The notes: generated by a model not told the origin, from the letters alone. Positions 33,565 through 42,770 are shown, counted from the first letter of the stretch. The stretch is DNA of 64,000 nt from Sulfobacillus harzensis (GCF_012933365.1 NZ_JABBVZ010000010.1:1-64000); one strand, 5' to 3'. A program made the numbers and translations.

Positions 33565-36297
33565 ATGGATTACCGCGAGACGCTCAATTTGCCGAAAACG
33601 AATTTTCCCATGAAGGCCAACTTACCTGTCAAGGAGCCTTCACGGCTGGAAGAATGGGAGAGTGTGAACCTCTATCAGACCCAGCGCAAGCTCCGCCAGG
33701 GGGCGCCTAAATTTGTTCTGCACGATGGACCGCCCTACGCTAATGGCGACATTCATGCCGGTACGGCGTTGAACAAAATTTTGAAGGACATGATTAACCG
33801 ATACTGGACTTTGGCCGGCTACGACGTGGTCTATGTCCCAGGATGGGATACGCATGGGCTGCCCATCGAGATGCGCGCCTTAAAGAAGCTGGGTGTCTCC
33901 CAGCACCAGATTGACCCCCTGACCTTGCGCCGGGAGTGCGAGGCCGTGGCCCGCCACTATATCGGGGTGATGACCGAAGAATTCCAGCGTCTCGGGGTGA
34001 TGGGGGCCTGGCAAGACCCCTATATCACCCTGACGCCGCAATATGAAGCGGCTGAGCTCAGGGTGTTTGCCGATCTGGTGGACAATGGGTTAATCTATCG
34101 AGATCTAAAAGCGGTGTATTGGTGCCCGCATTGTGAAACGGCGCTCGCGGAAGGCGAGATTGAGTACAAGACGCACCGTTCACCGTCAATTTACGTGGCT
34201 TTCCCGGTGGTGGACGATCAGGGGCTTGGATTGCCCGACGGGACGCGGGCTGTCATTTGGACCACGACGCCCTGGACGATTCCCGCCAACGTGGCCATCG
34301 CGCTGCATCCTGAGTTGCACTATGACCTGGTGGACACCCCAGAGGGGCCGCTGCTCGTGGCCCATGATTTGGTCGAGCGCGTCCTGACGGTTTTGGGTGT
34401 GGAAAATCGGGGCACCCTGAAGACCTTTGTTGGCCATGACTTAGAAGGGGTGGTGGCCCGCCATCCCTATTTGGATCGCCAATCTCCCTTTGTTTTGGGC
34501 GGGCATGTCACTGCCGAAAGCGGTACCGGACTGGTGCATACGGCGCCGGGCCACGGCGTCGAGGACTTTGAGGTGGGGCGCCAGTATGGGCTCCCCGTCA
34601 TCCAGCCCTTGGATGATCGCGGACGTTACTTCAAAGATACCCCGGTGGTGGCGGGGTTGTTCTATGCCGACGCCAACCCCGTCGTGCTGAAAACGCTGCA
34701 AACATCCGGGGCGCTGTTGCACGCTCAGGATTACGATCACCAATATGCGTACTGCTGGCGGTGCAAGAACCCGGTCATCTATCGCGCCACCTCGCAGTGG
34801 TTTTTATCCATCGACCGCATTCGCGAAACGCTCATCGAAAAAACTTACGGAGTCAACTGGGATCCGGCCTGGGGCGGCGACCGCATGCGCTCCATGGTCT
34901 CGGATCGCAACGACTGGTGCTTGTCTCGCCAGCGCGTTTGGGGGCTGCCTATTCCCGCCTTCTATTGTGAAGACTGCGGCCATCCGGTCTTGGACGCCGA
35001 ATTGGTACGGCGGGTAGCGGACATTATCGGCCGGGAGGGCAGCAACGCTTGGTGGTCGGAGCCGGCTGCACACTTTTTGCCGGACGGGTACTCGTGCTCT
35101 TCGTGTGGGTCGACATCCTTCCGCCAGGAAAAGGATATCTTTGATGTCTGGATGGATTCGGGCTCCAGCCAAGCGGCCGTGTTGGCCGAGCGCGAAGGGC
35201 TGAAGTGGCCGGCCGATCTGGTTTTGGAGGGAAACGACCAGTATCGCGGGTGGTTCCAAAGCCTACTGACCACCGGGGTGGCCACTCGCGGCGGTGCCCC
35301 CTATCAGATGGTATTGACCCACGGGATGGTGTTGGACAAATCCGGGCAGGAGATGCACAAGTCGTTGGGCAACACCATCGATCCGTTAGATATTGTCAAC
35401 CAGTACGGCAGCGACATTCTCCGGCTGTGGGTGGCCACCTCGGACTTCCGCGGCGATGTGCGCATCTCCGATGAAATTTTGCGCCAGCTATCCGAGAGCT
35501 ACCGCAAGATCCGCAACACATTTCGGTTTCTTTTGGGGAACCTGCACGGGTTTGATCCGGCCCATGCAACGCGCGGTACCGTGTCCGATCCCTTGAACCG
35601 CTGGGCGTTGGATCGGGTCAACCGCTGGCTTGAAGAGGCCCGCGAAGCCTATCGTCAATATCATTTTCACACCATGGTGCATGGCTTGCTGCACCTTATG
35701 ATTATTGATCTGTCGAGCTTCTATCTGGACGTAATTAAGGATCGCCTCTACACCTGGGCACCCTCCGATCCGGTGCGGGTCGAAACCCAGCGGGTTTTGT
35801 TCTACATTCTTGGGGCGCTCACCCGTGCCATTTCCCCGGTGCTGGTGTTCACGGCGGAGGAGGTATACCAAGAAATCCCCAGGCGGCCGGAGGATCCTTC
35901 GTCAGTGCATCTGACCACATGGATGGATCCTTGGGAAATTGGCTATACCGAGGAGGAGCATGGCCGGCTTGAGCGGCTCCTCGGTTATCGCGAGGTAATT
36001 TTGAAGGCCTTGGAGGATCTGCGGCAGCAAAAAGTGATTGGCAACAGTTTGGCCGGCGAGGTGCACCTCACCATTCCCGAGTCCGATCCGGCCTTAACCG
36101 AGGAGGATGTGGCGCTTTTGACGGAAATGGCCCTAGCCGCCAAAGTGACTTGGACCGCGGGACCGGAACTGGCGGCGGTGGCGCGGCCCACCGCGTATCT
36201 TCGCTGTGAGCGGTGCTGGCGCTATACGCCGGACGTGAATCAAGAGGGCGGATTGTGTGCGCGGTGCCAAGGCGTGCTGGTGGAGCTGCAAGGCTAA
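33565..36297 (+). CDS. ileS: Isoleucyl-tRNA synthetase
   Basis: Class I synthetase charging tRNA-Ile, 910 residues. The Rossmann domain has DGPPYANGDIHAGTALN, where HIGH reads HAGT, and the KMSKS loop reads QEMHKSLGN. The editing domain has TTTPWTIPANVA. Tryptophan-rich VSDRNDWCLSRQRVWG and a C-terminal zinc finger CERCWRYTPD...CARC identify a bacterial-type IleRS. ATG follows GAAGGAGGAAGC and the T-box leader. lspA starts on its stop codon (TAATG). Confidence 0.96.
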   Translation: MDYRETLNLPKTNFPMKANLPVKEPSRLEEWESVNLYQTQRKLRQGAPKFVLHDGPPYANGDIHAGTALNKILKDMINRYWTLAGYDVVYVPGWDTHGLPIEMRALKKLGVSQHQIDPLTLRRECEAVARHYIGVMTEEFQRLGVMGAWQDPYITLTPQYEAAELRVFADLVDNGLIYRDLKAVYWCPHCETALAEGEIEYKTHRSPSIYVAFPVVDDQGLGLPDGTRAVIWTTTPWTIPANVAIALHPELHYDLVDTPEGPLLVAHDLVERVLTVLGVENRGTLKTFVGHDLEGVVARHPYLDRQSPFVLGGHVTAESGTGLVHTAPGHGVEDFEVGRQYGLPVIQPLDDRGRYFKDTPVVAGLFYADANPVVLKTLQTSGALLHAQDYDHQYAYCWRCKNPVIYRATSQWFLSIDRIRETLIEKTYGVNWDPAWGGDRMRSMVSDRNDWCLSRQRVWGLPIPAFYCEDCGHPVLDAELVRRVADIIGREGSNAWWSEPAAHFLPDGYSCSSCGSTSFRQEKDIFDVWMDSGSSQAAVLAEREGLKWPADLVLEGNDQYRGWFQSLLTTGVATRGGAPYQMVLTHGMVLDKSGQEMHKSLGNTIDPLDIVNQYGSDILRLWVATSDFRGDVRISDEILRQLSESYRKIRNTFRFLLGNLHGFDPAHATRGTVSDPLNRWALDRVNRWLEEAREAYRQYHFHTMVHGLLHLMIIDLSSFYLDVIKDRLYTWAPSDPVRVETQRVLFYILGALTRAISPVLVFTAEEVYQEIPRRPEDPSSVHLTTWMDPWEIGYTEEEHGRLERLLGYREVILKALEDLRQQKVIGNSLAGEVHLTIPESDPALTEEDVALLTEMALAAKVTWTAGPELAAVARPTAYLRCERCWRYTPDVNQEGGLCARCQGVLVELQG

Positions 36298-36767
36298 TGG
36301 GGCGAAAAATTGGCGCGCTTATCCTAGCAGTTTTTGTATTCGGCCTCGACCGCTGGCTTCAGGTGCTAGTCGCGAGCCATATGGTGCTGGGGCAATCGAT
36401 TCCCGTGCTGCCGCCGGTGTTGTGGATAACCTATATTACCAATACCGGGGCCGCCTTCAGCCTTTTCCGACGGGGCGGCGACCCGGTGTTCATTGTCATC
36501 GCGTTGGCCATATTAGTGGCGTTGGCCATCTTTATCATCCGCCAGCCGCGGCTTTCAACCCGCCTCAGTGTCGGGGCGGGGCTGTTGGCAGGCGGGACGG
36601 CTGGAAATCTCTGGGATCGACTGGTGAGTGGCCGGGTGGTCGACTATATTCACTTCCGTTTTTGGGCCATTTTCAATCTTGCCGACGCCGCCATCGTGGT
36701 AGGCATCATCCTGATTGTGTGGGAGTTTTGGAGAAAGGATCAGGAACGTGCCGGATACGACGCATAA
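36297..36767 (+). CDS. lspA: Lipoprotein signal peptidase LspA
   Basis: Membrane aspartic protease cleaving signal peptides of lipoproteins, 156 residues with four helices. Conserved motifs: ITYITNTGAAFSLF, GNLWDRLVSGRVVDYIHF (first catalytic Asp in VVDYI) and FNLADAAIVVG (second Asp). The ATG overlaps the ileS stop. It is needed for maturation of the sulfocyanin and NirK lipoproteins in this window. Its 3' end overlaps the next gene by about 20 bases. Confidence 0.94.
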   Translation: MGRKIGALILAVFVFGLDRWLQVLVASHMVLGQSIPVLPPVLWITYITNTGAAFSLFRRGGDPVFIVIALAILVALAIFIIRQPRLSTRLSVGAGLLAGGTAGNLWDRLVSGRVVDYIHFRFWAIFNLADAAIVVGIILIVWEFWRKDQERAGYDA

Positions 36768-37743
36768 GGTGCTGCCCGAACACAGCGGAATGCGGCTTGA
36801 CCGCTTTTTACAATCCTTCGGGCCGGACCGGTCCCGCGCTTTTTGGCAGCGGCAGATCGAAGCGGGACGGGTCTTGGTCAACGGCCGGAGGGAAAAGGCG
36901 GGATACGTGCTGAAACCCGGGCAGACGGTGCAGGTGGAGCCGGTGAAGGAAATGCCGCCCGCTCTTAAAGCCGCTCAGGGCTCCGACGCAGGTCTGCCCG
37001 ACTGGGTGGTTTACCTGGATGAGCATCTCATGGTGGTGAATAAGCCGCGCGGGTTGGTGGTGCATCCGTCCGCCGGGCATTGGCAAGACAGTCTGGTGCA
37101 TCGCTTATTGCCTTGGCTTCCCCATGAAGAGGGTGAATGGCGTCCGGGCGTGGTGCATCGGTTGGATCGGGATACCAGCGGGTTGATGGTGTTGGCGCGC
37201 CATCAGAAGGCGCGGGAAGCGTTGTCCGTTGCCATTCAGGCGCGCCAGGTGACCCGTCAATATGTGGCTGTGGCCCGTGGACGGCTGGCACCCGAAAAGG
37301 GGGTGATTGATGCCCCGTTGGGCCGCGATCCCCGCCAGCGGCTGCGTATGGCGGTGGTTTATGGCGGACGGGAGGCGCGCACCCATTATCGCACCGTGGC
37401 GCGGTGGCCGGGCATGAGTTTGCTGGCGCTCACGCTGGAGACGGGCCGTACCCATCAAATCCGCGTCCACCTGGCCTCGCTGGGGCATCCGGTGGTTGGA
37501 GACCCCCTCTATGGCGGGCGCCTTGAGCCCTTTCGGCACGGGCAGCTTTTGCATGCGGGCCGTCTGGCCTTTGAGCATCCGGTGAGCAAGAAGCGGCTGG
37601 CCTTTACGGCGCTGCCGCCGTCCGACTGGGCCCAGTTGGCCCAATTCGGGGCACCGGAGATCGCGGCGCCGTATGTCTATGCCGAGGGTGTAGAACCGAC
37701 AACCCCTCAGTGGCTCTCGGCACTTTCCATTCCAACGCTGTAG
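36748..37743 (+). CDS. RluD-family 23S rRNA pseudouridine synthase (YlyB-like)
   Basis: A 331-residue pseudouridine synthase. The N-terminal S4 RNA-binding domain has MRLDRFLQSFG and GRVLVNGRREKAG; the catalytic motif is HRLDRDTSGLMVLAR with its Asp, and ETGRTHQIRVHLASLGHPVVGDPLYG is typical of RluA/RluD. GTG at 36748 is likely, behind AAAGGA. It corresponds to ylyB after lspA in Bacillus. The end overlaps the convergent MscS gene by 37 bases. Confidence 0.92.
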   Translation: MPDTTHKVLPEHSGMRLDRFLQSFGPDRSRAFWQRQIEAGRVLVNGRREKAGYVLKPGQTVQVEPVKEMPPALKAAQGSDAGLPDWVVYLDEHLMVVNKPRGLVVHPSAGHWQDSLVHRLLPWLPHEEGEWRPGVVHRLDRDTSGLMVLARHQKAREALSVAIQARQVTRQYVAVARGRLAPEKGVIDAPLGRDPRQRLRMAVVYGGREARTHYRTVARWPGMSLLALTLETGRTHQIRVHLASLGHPVVGDPLYGGRLEPFRHGQLLHAGRLAFEHPVSKKRLAFTALPPSDWAQLAQFGAPEIAAPYVYAEGVEPTTPQWLSALSIPTL

Positions 37744-38588
37744 CGCATGTCGCGCACGATGGGCAACAACTGTTCCAGCACCTCGTGCCGGAGATTATCT
37801 TCGCGTTTGCCCTGAGCCTCCATCCGCACCACAATCCCGTATTGGGCGACTCCGACATCCGCCAAGCCGACGTCCGCGGTCGGCAATCGTTTGCGAAGGC
37901 GGTCGATGAGCTCGCCCGCATCCAGTTCAAGATCTAGGTCGAAGCGCATGCGCACCTGATACCGACTGCGCCGCTGGTGATTCTGAATCGCCGCCTGCAT
38001 CATAATCCCATTGGGAACTTCGAGCGGCACGCCCTCATCGGTAATGAGGGTGGTGTACGCGAGATTAATGTCGCTCACCCGCCCGCTGTAGGTCGGCTTC
38101 ATGGCTTCGTGGGCAAATGAGGGCATGAGTACGGAGAATTGCCAAGTGACAAATTGAATCCGGTCTCCGACTTCAAAGGGACGAAAAATGATGAGGCCAA
38201 TACCGGCAATGAGGTTGGCCAAGAAATTTTGCCCGGCAAGGCCTAAAATGACGCTCAAGAAGGCGGAGCCAAACACGGCTGACGATAGGCCGACGCCCAA
38301 GGCCGCCAATACGCCCAGCGCGATGGCCAGATACAGCACCAACCGCCCCAGAAACCGCAGCGACGTTGCCGACCGAGACCCGATGCGGTCAGAGGACAGG
38401 CGCCGGAGCCAACGCTCCACCACAAAGGAAATGGCGGCACCAATCAGCACCACAATGCTGGCACGGAAAAAATCGCCGTAATGATGGGCAACCGGATGGG
38501 GCAAGTGCGCCAAGACAATTTTGAGGCCCAAAGCTAGGGCCACCATAAGAACGATGGGCCAATAGTTTTTCAGTTCTCGAAATGTCAT
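37707..38588 (-). CDS. MscS-family small-conductance mechanosensitive channel (downstream copy)
   Basis: A 293-residue channel with three or four N-terminal helices and a C-terminal cytoplasmic vestibule. The pore helix and following loop, ILGLAGQNFLANLIAGIG then FRPFEVGDRIQF, are MscS hallmarks. It protects against osmotic down-shock by releasing solutes. ATG is preceded by GGGAGG. It is 13 bases after the paralogue at 38601 and ends inside the convergent rluD-family gene. Confidence 0.9.
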   Translation of the reverse strand: MTFRELKNYWPIVLMVALALGLKIVLAHLPHPVAHHYGDFFRASIVVLIGAAISFVVERWLRRLSSDRIGSRSATSLRFLGRLVLYLAIALGVLAALGVGLSSAVFGSAFLSVILGLAGQNFLANLIAGIGLIIFRPFEVGDRIQFVTWQFSVLMPSFAHEAMKPTYSGRVSDINLAYTTLITDEGVPLEVPNGIMMQAAIQNHQRRSRYQVRMRFDLDLELDAGELIDRLRKRLPTADVGLADVGVAQYGIVVRMEAQGKREDNLRHEVLEQLLPIVRDMRYSVGMESAESH

Positions 38589-38600
38589 GGAGTCCTCCCG

Positions 38601-39491
38601 TCATTGCGACTTGGTTGGAGCGGCTTTTCGCAGCTGTTGCACCAGCGGCACTAACGCGTTCAAGACCTGGTGGCGAATGGCGTCTTCACTGCCGCCGCGG
38701 GCCTTTGCGACCACGCGGAGACCAAAGGTGGCCGGGCCCACATCCGCCAATTGCACCTCAACGGTCATCGGCAGCGCCTGAAGGGCCTCTTGAAGTTTTC
38801 CGATTAGCTGGGATGGATCCAGACTAAGATCGAGGTCAAAGCGCAGGCGCACGGTCTGGCTTTGACGTCGCTGATAATTGTGAACGGCGGCCTGAATCAA
38901 AACACCGTTGGGAACCTGCAATGGGACCCCTTCGTCCGTCATTAGCGTGGTATAGGCGAGATTGATGTCCGTGACCACGCCACGATAGGCGGGGACCGTG
39001 GTGTCGTGGGCGAAGGACGGCATCAATAGGGGATATTGCCACGCGACGAAGGCGATGCGGTCTCCGACCTCGAAAGGATGAAAAATCACCAGCCCTATGC
39101 CCGCGATGAGATTGGAAAAGAAGCTTTGGCCCGCGAGTCCTAAAATGACCGTCAGAAAGGCCGAGCCAAATACGACCGAGGACAGGCCGACTCCGAAGGC
39201 GGCCAGCAAGGCCAGCGCGATGGCGAGATAAAGCACCAAGCGGGCCATGAATCGAAGCGATGTGGCGCGGCGGGAGCCGATGCGCTCAGCCGACAAATTC
39301 TTCAGCCAGCGCTCCACAAGCCAGGAAATGGCGCCGCCATCCAACAGCACGATTAAGGCGCGGATGAGATCGCCATAATGATGTTGGAAGGAATGTGGCA
39401 GATGTTTCAAGGCCACTTCCAGTCCAATGCCGATGAGGAGCACCAGGATAATGATCCACCCGGTTCGGGTTCGCTTCGGTTGATTGTTCAT
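38601..39491 (-). CDS. MscS-family small-conductance mechanosensitive channel (upstream copy)
   Basis: A 296-residue paralogue of the next gene: GLAGQSFFSNLIAGIG and FHPFEVGDRIAFVAWQYPLLMPSFAHD repeat its core almost unchanged, while the N- and C-terminal ends differ. ATG at 39491 follows CAGGAGGTCGGT; an in-frame ATG at 39548 is less likely. The two copies form an operon and probably arose by tandem duplication; they may assemble together or differ in gating. Confidence 0.9.
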   Translation of the reverse strand: MNNQPKRTRTGWIIILVLLIGIGLEVALKHLPHSFQHHYGDLIRALIVLLDGGAISWLVERWLKNLSAERIGSRRATSLRFMARLVLYLAIALALLAAFGVGLSSVVFGSAFLTVILGLAGQSFFSNLIAGIGLVIFHPFEVGDRIAFVAWQYPLLMPSFAHDTTVPAYRGVVTDINLAYTTLMTDEGVPLQVPNGVLIQAAVHNYQRRQSQTVRLRFDLDLSLDPSQLIGKLQEALQALPMTVEVQLADVGPATFGLRVVAKARGGSEDAIRHQVLNALVPLVQQLRKAAPTKSQ

Positions 39492-39542
39492 ACCGACCTC
39501 CTGGCAATAGGGTACCATGCGGGTCAAAGAAAGGGGACTGCC

Positions 39543-39839
39543 ATGCACTGGGAGTATGACGGGGAGGGCAGGGCGCGCCGCCTTGTGGTGTGCGCCGGGC
39601 TTCGCTGCCGGTGGAAGGGGTCCCGCGCCTTGGCCCGCCGCGCCAAGGCTTCGGCAGCGGTGGTGGAGAGCCAGTGTCTCGGTCTTTGCCCCAAGGCCCC
39701 GGTGGTGGTGCTCTATCCGCGAGGCCTATGGCTGGGATGCATGACGCGGGAAGCCCTGGATCTGCTCATGGAGGGAACGGTTGACCCAAGATTGCGGGCC
39801 AAACTCCTTGGGGATTTGAGGAACGGATACGAGGGCTGA
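39543..39839 (+). CDS. Thioredoxin-like [2Fe-2S] ferredoxin family protein
   Basis: A 98-residue protein with the layout of thioredoxin-fold [2Fe-2S] proteins (COG3411-like): CAGLRC near residue 16, a Ser/Arg/Ala-rich helix, then SQCLGLCPKAPVVVLYP with Cys-x3-Cys. The four Cys would hold the cluster, the Pro in KAPVV fits the fold, and a short helical tail ends the protein. Its partner is unknown. ATG at 39543 follows AAGGGG; it is divergent from the MscS pair and upstream of the pyr promoter. Confidence 0.7.
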   Translation: MHWEYDGEGRARRLVVCAGLRCRWKGSRALARRAKASAAVVESQCLGLCPKAPVVVLYPRGLWLGCMTREALDLLMEGTVDPRLRAKLLGDLRNGYEG

Positions 39840-39858
39840 AAAAAACCGGCGCTGGATC

Positions 39859-39978
39859 TTTACCCAAGCCCTCGAGTGATCTACACTAGCTTCGGGAACA
39901 CTGACCTTTAAACTAGTTCTGCGAGACTGGTAAGGAGCAGGGAGTCGCTCTAACCATATGCGGGTTGGGGCGTTTTTT
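39859..39978 (+). promoter_or_regulatory. Pyrimidine operon promoter and PyrR attenuator
   Basis: Promoter TTTACC (39859-39864), 17 bases, TACACT (39882-39887). The leader holds AGTTCTGCGAGACT (39915-39928), which fits the PyrR-binding loop consensus ARUCCNGNGAGGYU with a compensating U-A for C-G change. A terminator follows: CGCTCTAACC pairs with GGTTGGGGCG (39946-39972) and six T. UMP-bound PyrR should promote termination. Confidence 0.87.
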
Positions 39979-40008
39979 ATGGGATTTTTTGAGGAAGGGC
40001 GGGCGAAC

Positions 40009-40539
40009 GTGGCATTATTGTTGGACGCCGAGAGCTTAGCGCGGGTGTTGATGCGTATGGCGCATCAAATCGCGGAAAAGAATGCCAACATGGAGGACGT
40101 GGTGCTGGCGGGGATCCGCACGCGCGGAGTGCCGCTGGCGGAGCGCATTGCCGCCAACCTCGGGCGGATTGAAGGCGTAAGGCCGCCCGTCATCGCGATC
40201 GATATTGAGCCGTACCGCGACGATCGCGAACATCCGAAACGGCGCGCCAGTTGGATTAGTGAAATCACGTTGGCCGATCGCGTGGTGGTGCTGGTGGATG
40301 ACGTGTTGTATACCGGACGGACGGTCCGGGCGGCTTTAGATGCCACCGTGGATCAAGGGAGGCCGCGAGCGGTGCAATTGGCGGTGTTGGTCGACCGAGG
40401 ACACCGGGAATTGCCCATTCGCGCCGATTTTGTCGGCAAAAATATACCCACCGCTCGCAGTGAAATCGTTCGGGTGAATTTGATGGAAGTCGATGGTGTG
40501 GACGCGGTGACGCTGGAGAAAGAGGGGACCGAGGATTAA
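40009..40539 (+). CDS. pyrR: PyrR attenuator protein / uracil phosphoribosyltransferase
   Basis: RNA-binding regulator of pyrimidine genes with weak UPRT activity, about 176 residues. It has [33 protein letters not shown], and the PRPP motif [24 protein letters not shown] at 40009 gives the normal length and lies behind GAGGAAGGGCGGG. ATGs at 39979 and 39958 are in frame, but the first directly abuts the terminator T run and the second lies inside the terminator hairpin. First gene of the operon; its stop overlaps the start of pyrB. Confidence 0.94.
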   Translation: MALLLDAESLARVLMRMAHQIAEKNANMEDVVLAGIRTRGVPLAERIAANLGRIEGVRPPVIAIDIEPYRDDREHPKRRASWISEITLADRVVVLVDDVLYTGRTVRAALDATVDQGRPRAVQLAVLVDRGHRELPIRADFVGKNIPTARSEIVRVNLMEVDGVDAVTLEKEGTED

Positions 40540-41455
40540 CAATCTCTTAGCACTGGAGGGCCTCGCTAAAGCGGACCTCGAGCAGTTGTTGGAGGGCGCC
40601 GCGAGATTCCGCCGCGATGTCGTCGACACGCCGGTGAAAAAGAGCGCGCGGCTTCGCGGGCGGGCCTGTGTCAATCTCTTCTTCGAAGCGAGCACGCGTA
40701 CCAAGACCTCCTTTGAACTGGCGGGCAAATATTTGGGAGCCGATGTCATCAATTTTCAAAGCCGGGGTTCCAGTGTGGAAAAGGGCGAGACTCTCTATGA
40801 TACGGCTCTTAATGTTGAGGCCATGGCCGCCGACGTACTGGTGGTGCGCCACAGCGCCTCGGGGGTGCCCGCCGAACTGCAGCGGCATCTGGATATCCCA
40901 GTTGTCAATGCGGGTGACGGACATCATGAACATCCCACCCAAGGTCTGCTGGACTTGAAAACGGTCTGGGATGCCAAGGGACATTTGGACAACCTTTCCG
41001 TGGTGATTGTCGGGGACATTTTACATAGCCGGGTGGCGCGTTCAGACTTGTGGGGCTTTTTGACCATGGGATCGCACGTGACGTTGGTGGGCCCGCCGAT
41101 TATGCAGCCCTTGGGTCTGGTAAACGAGCGGGTGCGGGTGACGTCGGATATGGACGCGGCCATCCAAGACGCGGATGTTGTGCAGGTTTTGCGGATCCAA
41201 AAAGAGCGGCAAGCGATGGTTGGCATGCCCTCCGAGGAGGAGTATCGGGAGCGCTGGGGCTTGACTGCGGCACGTGCTGGGGCGCTTCGCCCGGACGCGG
41301 TGATATTGCATCCTGGCCCTCAAAACCGCGGGGTGGAGATTGACTCTCTGGTGATGGACGACCCTCGCGCAAAGATTTTGACCCAAGTGCGAAACGGCGT
41401 GGCGGTCCGCATGGCGGTGTTGGATCAATTGATAGGGGGACAGGATGACAACTGA
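40535..41455 (+). CDS. pyrB: Aspartate carbamoyltransferase catalytic chain
   Basis: Makes carbamoyl-aspartate from carbamoyl phosphate and aspartate, about 306 residues. Motifs: [15 protein letters not shown] (carbamoyl phosphate loop), [35 protein letters not shown] and [14 protein letters not shown]. Homology extends upstream of the first TTG (40586) to [18 protein letters not shown], which aligns from residue 2 of Bacillus PyrB. No ATG, GTG or TTG exists there; the ATT at 40535, with AGAGGGG at good spacing, is the best start. Length then equals the family norm. Confidence 0.93.
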   Translation: MNNLLALEGLAKADLEQLLEGAARFRRDVVDTPVKKSARLRGRACVNLFFEASTRTKTSFELAGKYLGADVINFQSRGSSVEKGETLYDTALNVEAMAADVLVVRHSASGVPAELQRHLDIPVVNAGDGHHEHPTQGLLDLKTVWDAKGHLDNLSVVIVGDILHSRVARSDLWGFLTMGSHVTLVGPPIMQPLGLVNERVRVTSDMDAAIQDADVVQVLRIQKERQAMVGMPSEEEYRERWGLTAARAGALRPDAVILHPGPQNRGVEIDSLVMDDPRAKILTQVRNGVAVRMAVLDQLIGGQDDN

Positions 41456-42770
41456 GGCCATCAGAATTCGCGGGGGGCGCATCATCGATCCCTATCGGGG
41501 TCTGGATCATGCCGGTGAGGATATCCTCATTGTCGATGGTCGGTTTGCGACCGGAACGGAGGCCGGGAAGAGGCCCGTCCGCATCATTGACGCCCAAGGG
41601 CTTTGGGTGGTGCCCCGGATTGTGGATATGCATGTGCACCTCCGTGAACCAGGACAGACGCACAAAGAAACCATTGAAAGCGGCAGCCGGGCCGCGGCCC
41701 GCGGCGGAGTCGCGGTCGTGGGGGCCATGCCTAATACCACCCCCGTGATGGACACGCCGGAGCTCGTGCAATGGGTCCAGTGGAAGGGGGATGCGATCGG
41801 ACTGACGCGTGTGTGGCCGATTGGGGCCGTCAGCCGAGACAGCGCCAGCGAGGAGTTGGCCGATTTATACCGCATGCAGGAAGCGGGGGCGGTGGCCTTT
41901 TCCGATGACGGCAGGCCGGTGGGCTCGAGTCGTCTGATGCGGGCCGCTCTTTCTTACTCCGCAACGCTGAGGACTCCCATCATCAACCATGCGCAGGATC
42001 CGTCGCTCTCGGCTGGGGCAGTCGTCAACGAGGGGCCCATAGGCGGGAAGATGGGGCTGGCGGGGATGCCGGAGGCGGCGGAGTCGGTGATGGTGTGGCG
42101 GGACGTACTGCTGGCGGGGCTCACCGGCGGGCGTCTGCATGTGGCCCACGTGACCGCACCAGAAAGTCTTGAGGCGCTTTCATACGCACGCTCGCACCAT
42201 TTTCTTGTCAGTGCCGAGGCGACTCCCCATCATTTGCTGTTGAGCGAAGATGCGCTCCAAGAGTGGGGTTACGATCCCGTGACCAAAGTGAACCCGCCGC
42301 TGCGTACTGTGAGCTCGCGCCGGGCGCTCATCCTTGCTATGACCCAGGGCCTGGTTGAGGTGGTGGCCAGCGACCACGCGCCGCATCATGCCGACGAGAA
42401 GGCAAGGCCCTATGGGGACGCGCCCTTTGGCATCAGCGGGCTTGAAACATTGGTGGCAGGTGTGATTACGGCTCTGGTGCAGCCGGGTCACATGACACCG
42501 CTTCAAGCCATGGCGCTCTTGACCCGGGGGCCGCATCAGGCGCTGAATCAACCGTATGCCGGAATTTCCCCCGGCGAAGTGGCGGACGTGACCTTGATTG
42601 ATCCGCAAAAAAGCTGGGTGGTCGATCCGGCGCGGTTCTATTCTCAAGGGAAAAACACCCCCTTTGCGGGACACACCTTGGTAGGAGACGCGGTTTATAC
42701 CATTGTCGGGGGTCAGATTGTGATGGAAGAAGGGGAGGTGCTTCATGCAGGGCTATCTAATCTTCGCTGA
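41445..42770 (+). CDS. pyrC: Dihydroorotase (class I)
   Basis: Zinc hydrolase closing carbamoyl-aspartate to dihydroorotate, 441 residues. Metal ligands are visible in VDMHVHLREPGQTHKE (HxH), INHAQDPSL, LHVAHVTAPESL, and the catalytic Asp in VASDHAPHHADEK. GISGLETL and GEVADVTLIDP follow the amidohydrolase plan. It overlaps pyrB by 11 bases and carA by 26 bases, with ATG behind GGGGGACAGG. Confidence 0.95.
   Translation: MTTEAIRIRGGRIIDPYRGLDHAGEDILIVDGRFATGTEAGKRPVRIIDAQGLWVVPRIVDMHVHLREPGQTHKETIESGSRAAARGGVAVVGAMPNTTPVMDTPELVQWVQWKGDAIGLTRVWPIGAVSRDSASEELADLYRMQEAGAVAFSDDGRPVGSSRLMRAALSYSATLRTPIINHAQDPSLSAGAVVNEGPIGGKMGLAGMPEAAESVMVWRDVLLAGLTGGRLHVAHVTAPESLEALSYARSHHFLVSAEATPHHLLLSEDALQEWGYDPVTKVNPPLRTVSSRRALILAMTQGLVEVVASDHAPHHADEKARPYGDAPFGISGLETLVAGVITALVQPGHMTPLQAMALLTRGPHQALNQPYAGISPGEVADVTLIDPQKSWVVDPARFYSQGKNTPFAGHTLVGDAVYTIVGGQIVMEEGEVLHAGLSNLR

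Noticed and set aside
38601-39491. The two MscS genes as a single broken gene
   Set aside because: Each is full length with its own start, ribosome site and complete pore region.
39958-40008. Longer PyrR from ATG 39958 or 39979
   Set aside because: The first ATG sits inside the attenuator hairpin and the second follows its T run; family length and alignment fit GTG 40009. ATG 39979 is not fully excluded.
41100-41771. A 223-codon minus-strand frame across pyrB and pyrC
   Set aside because: Antisense shadow of two well-supported genes in a compact operon.
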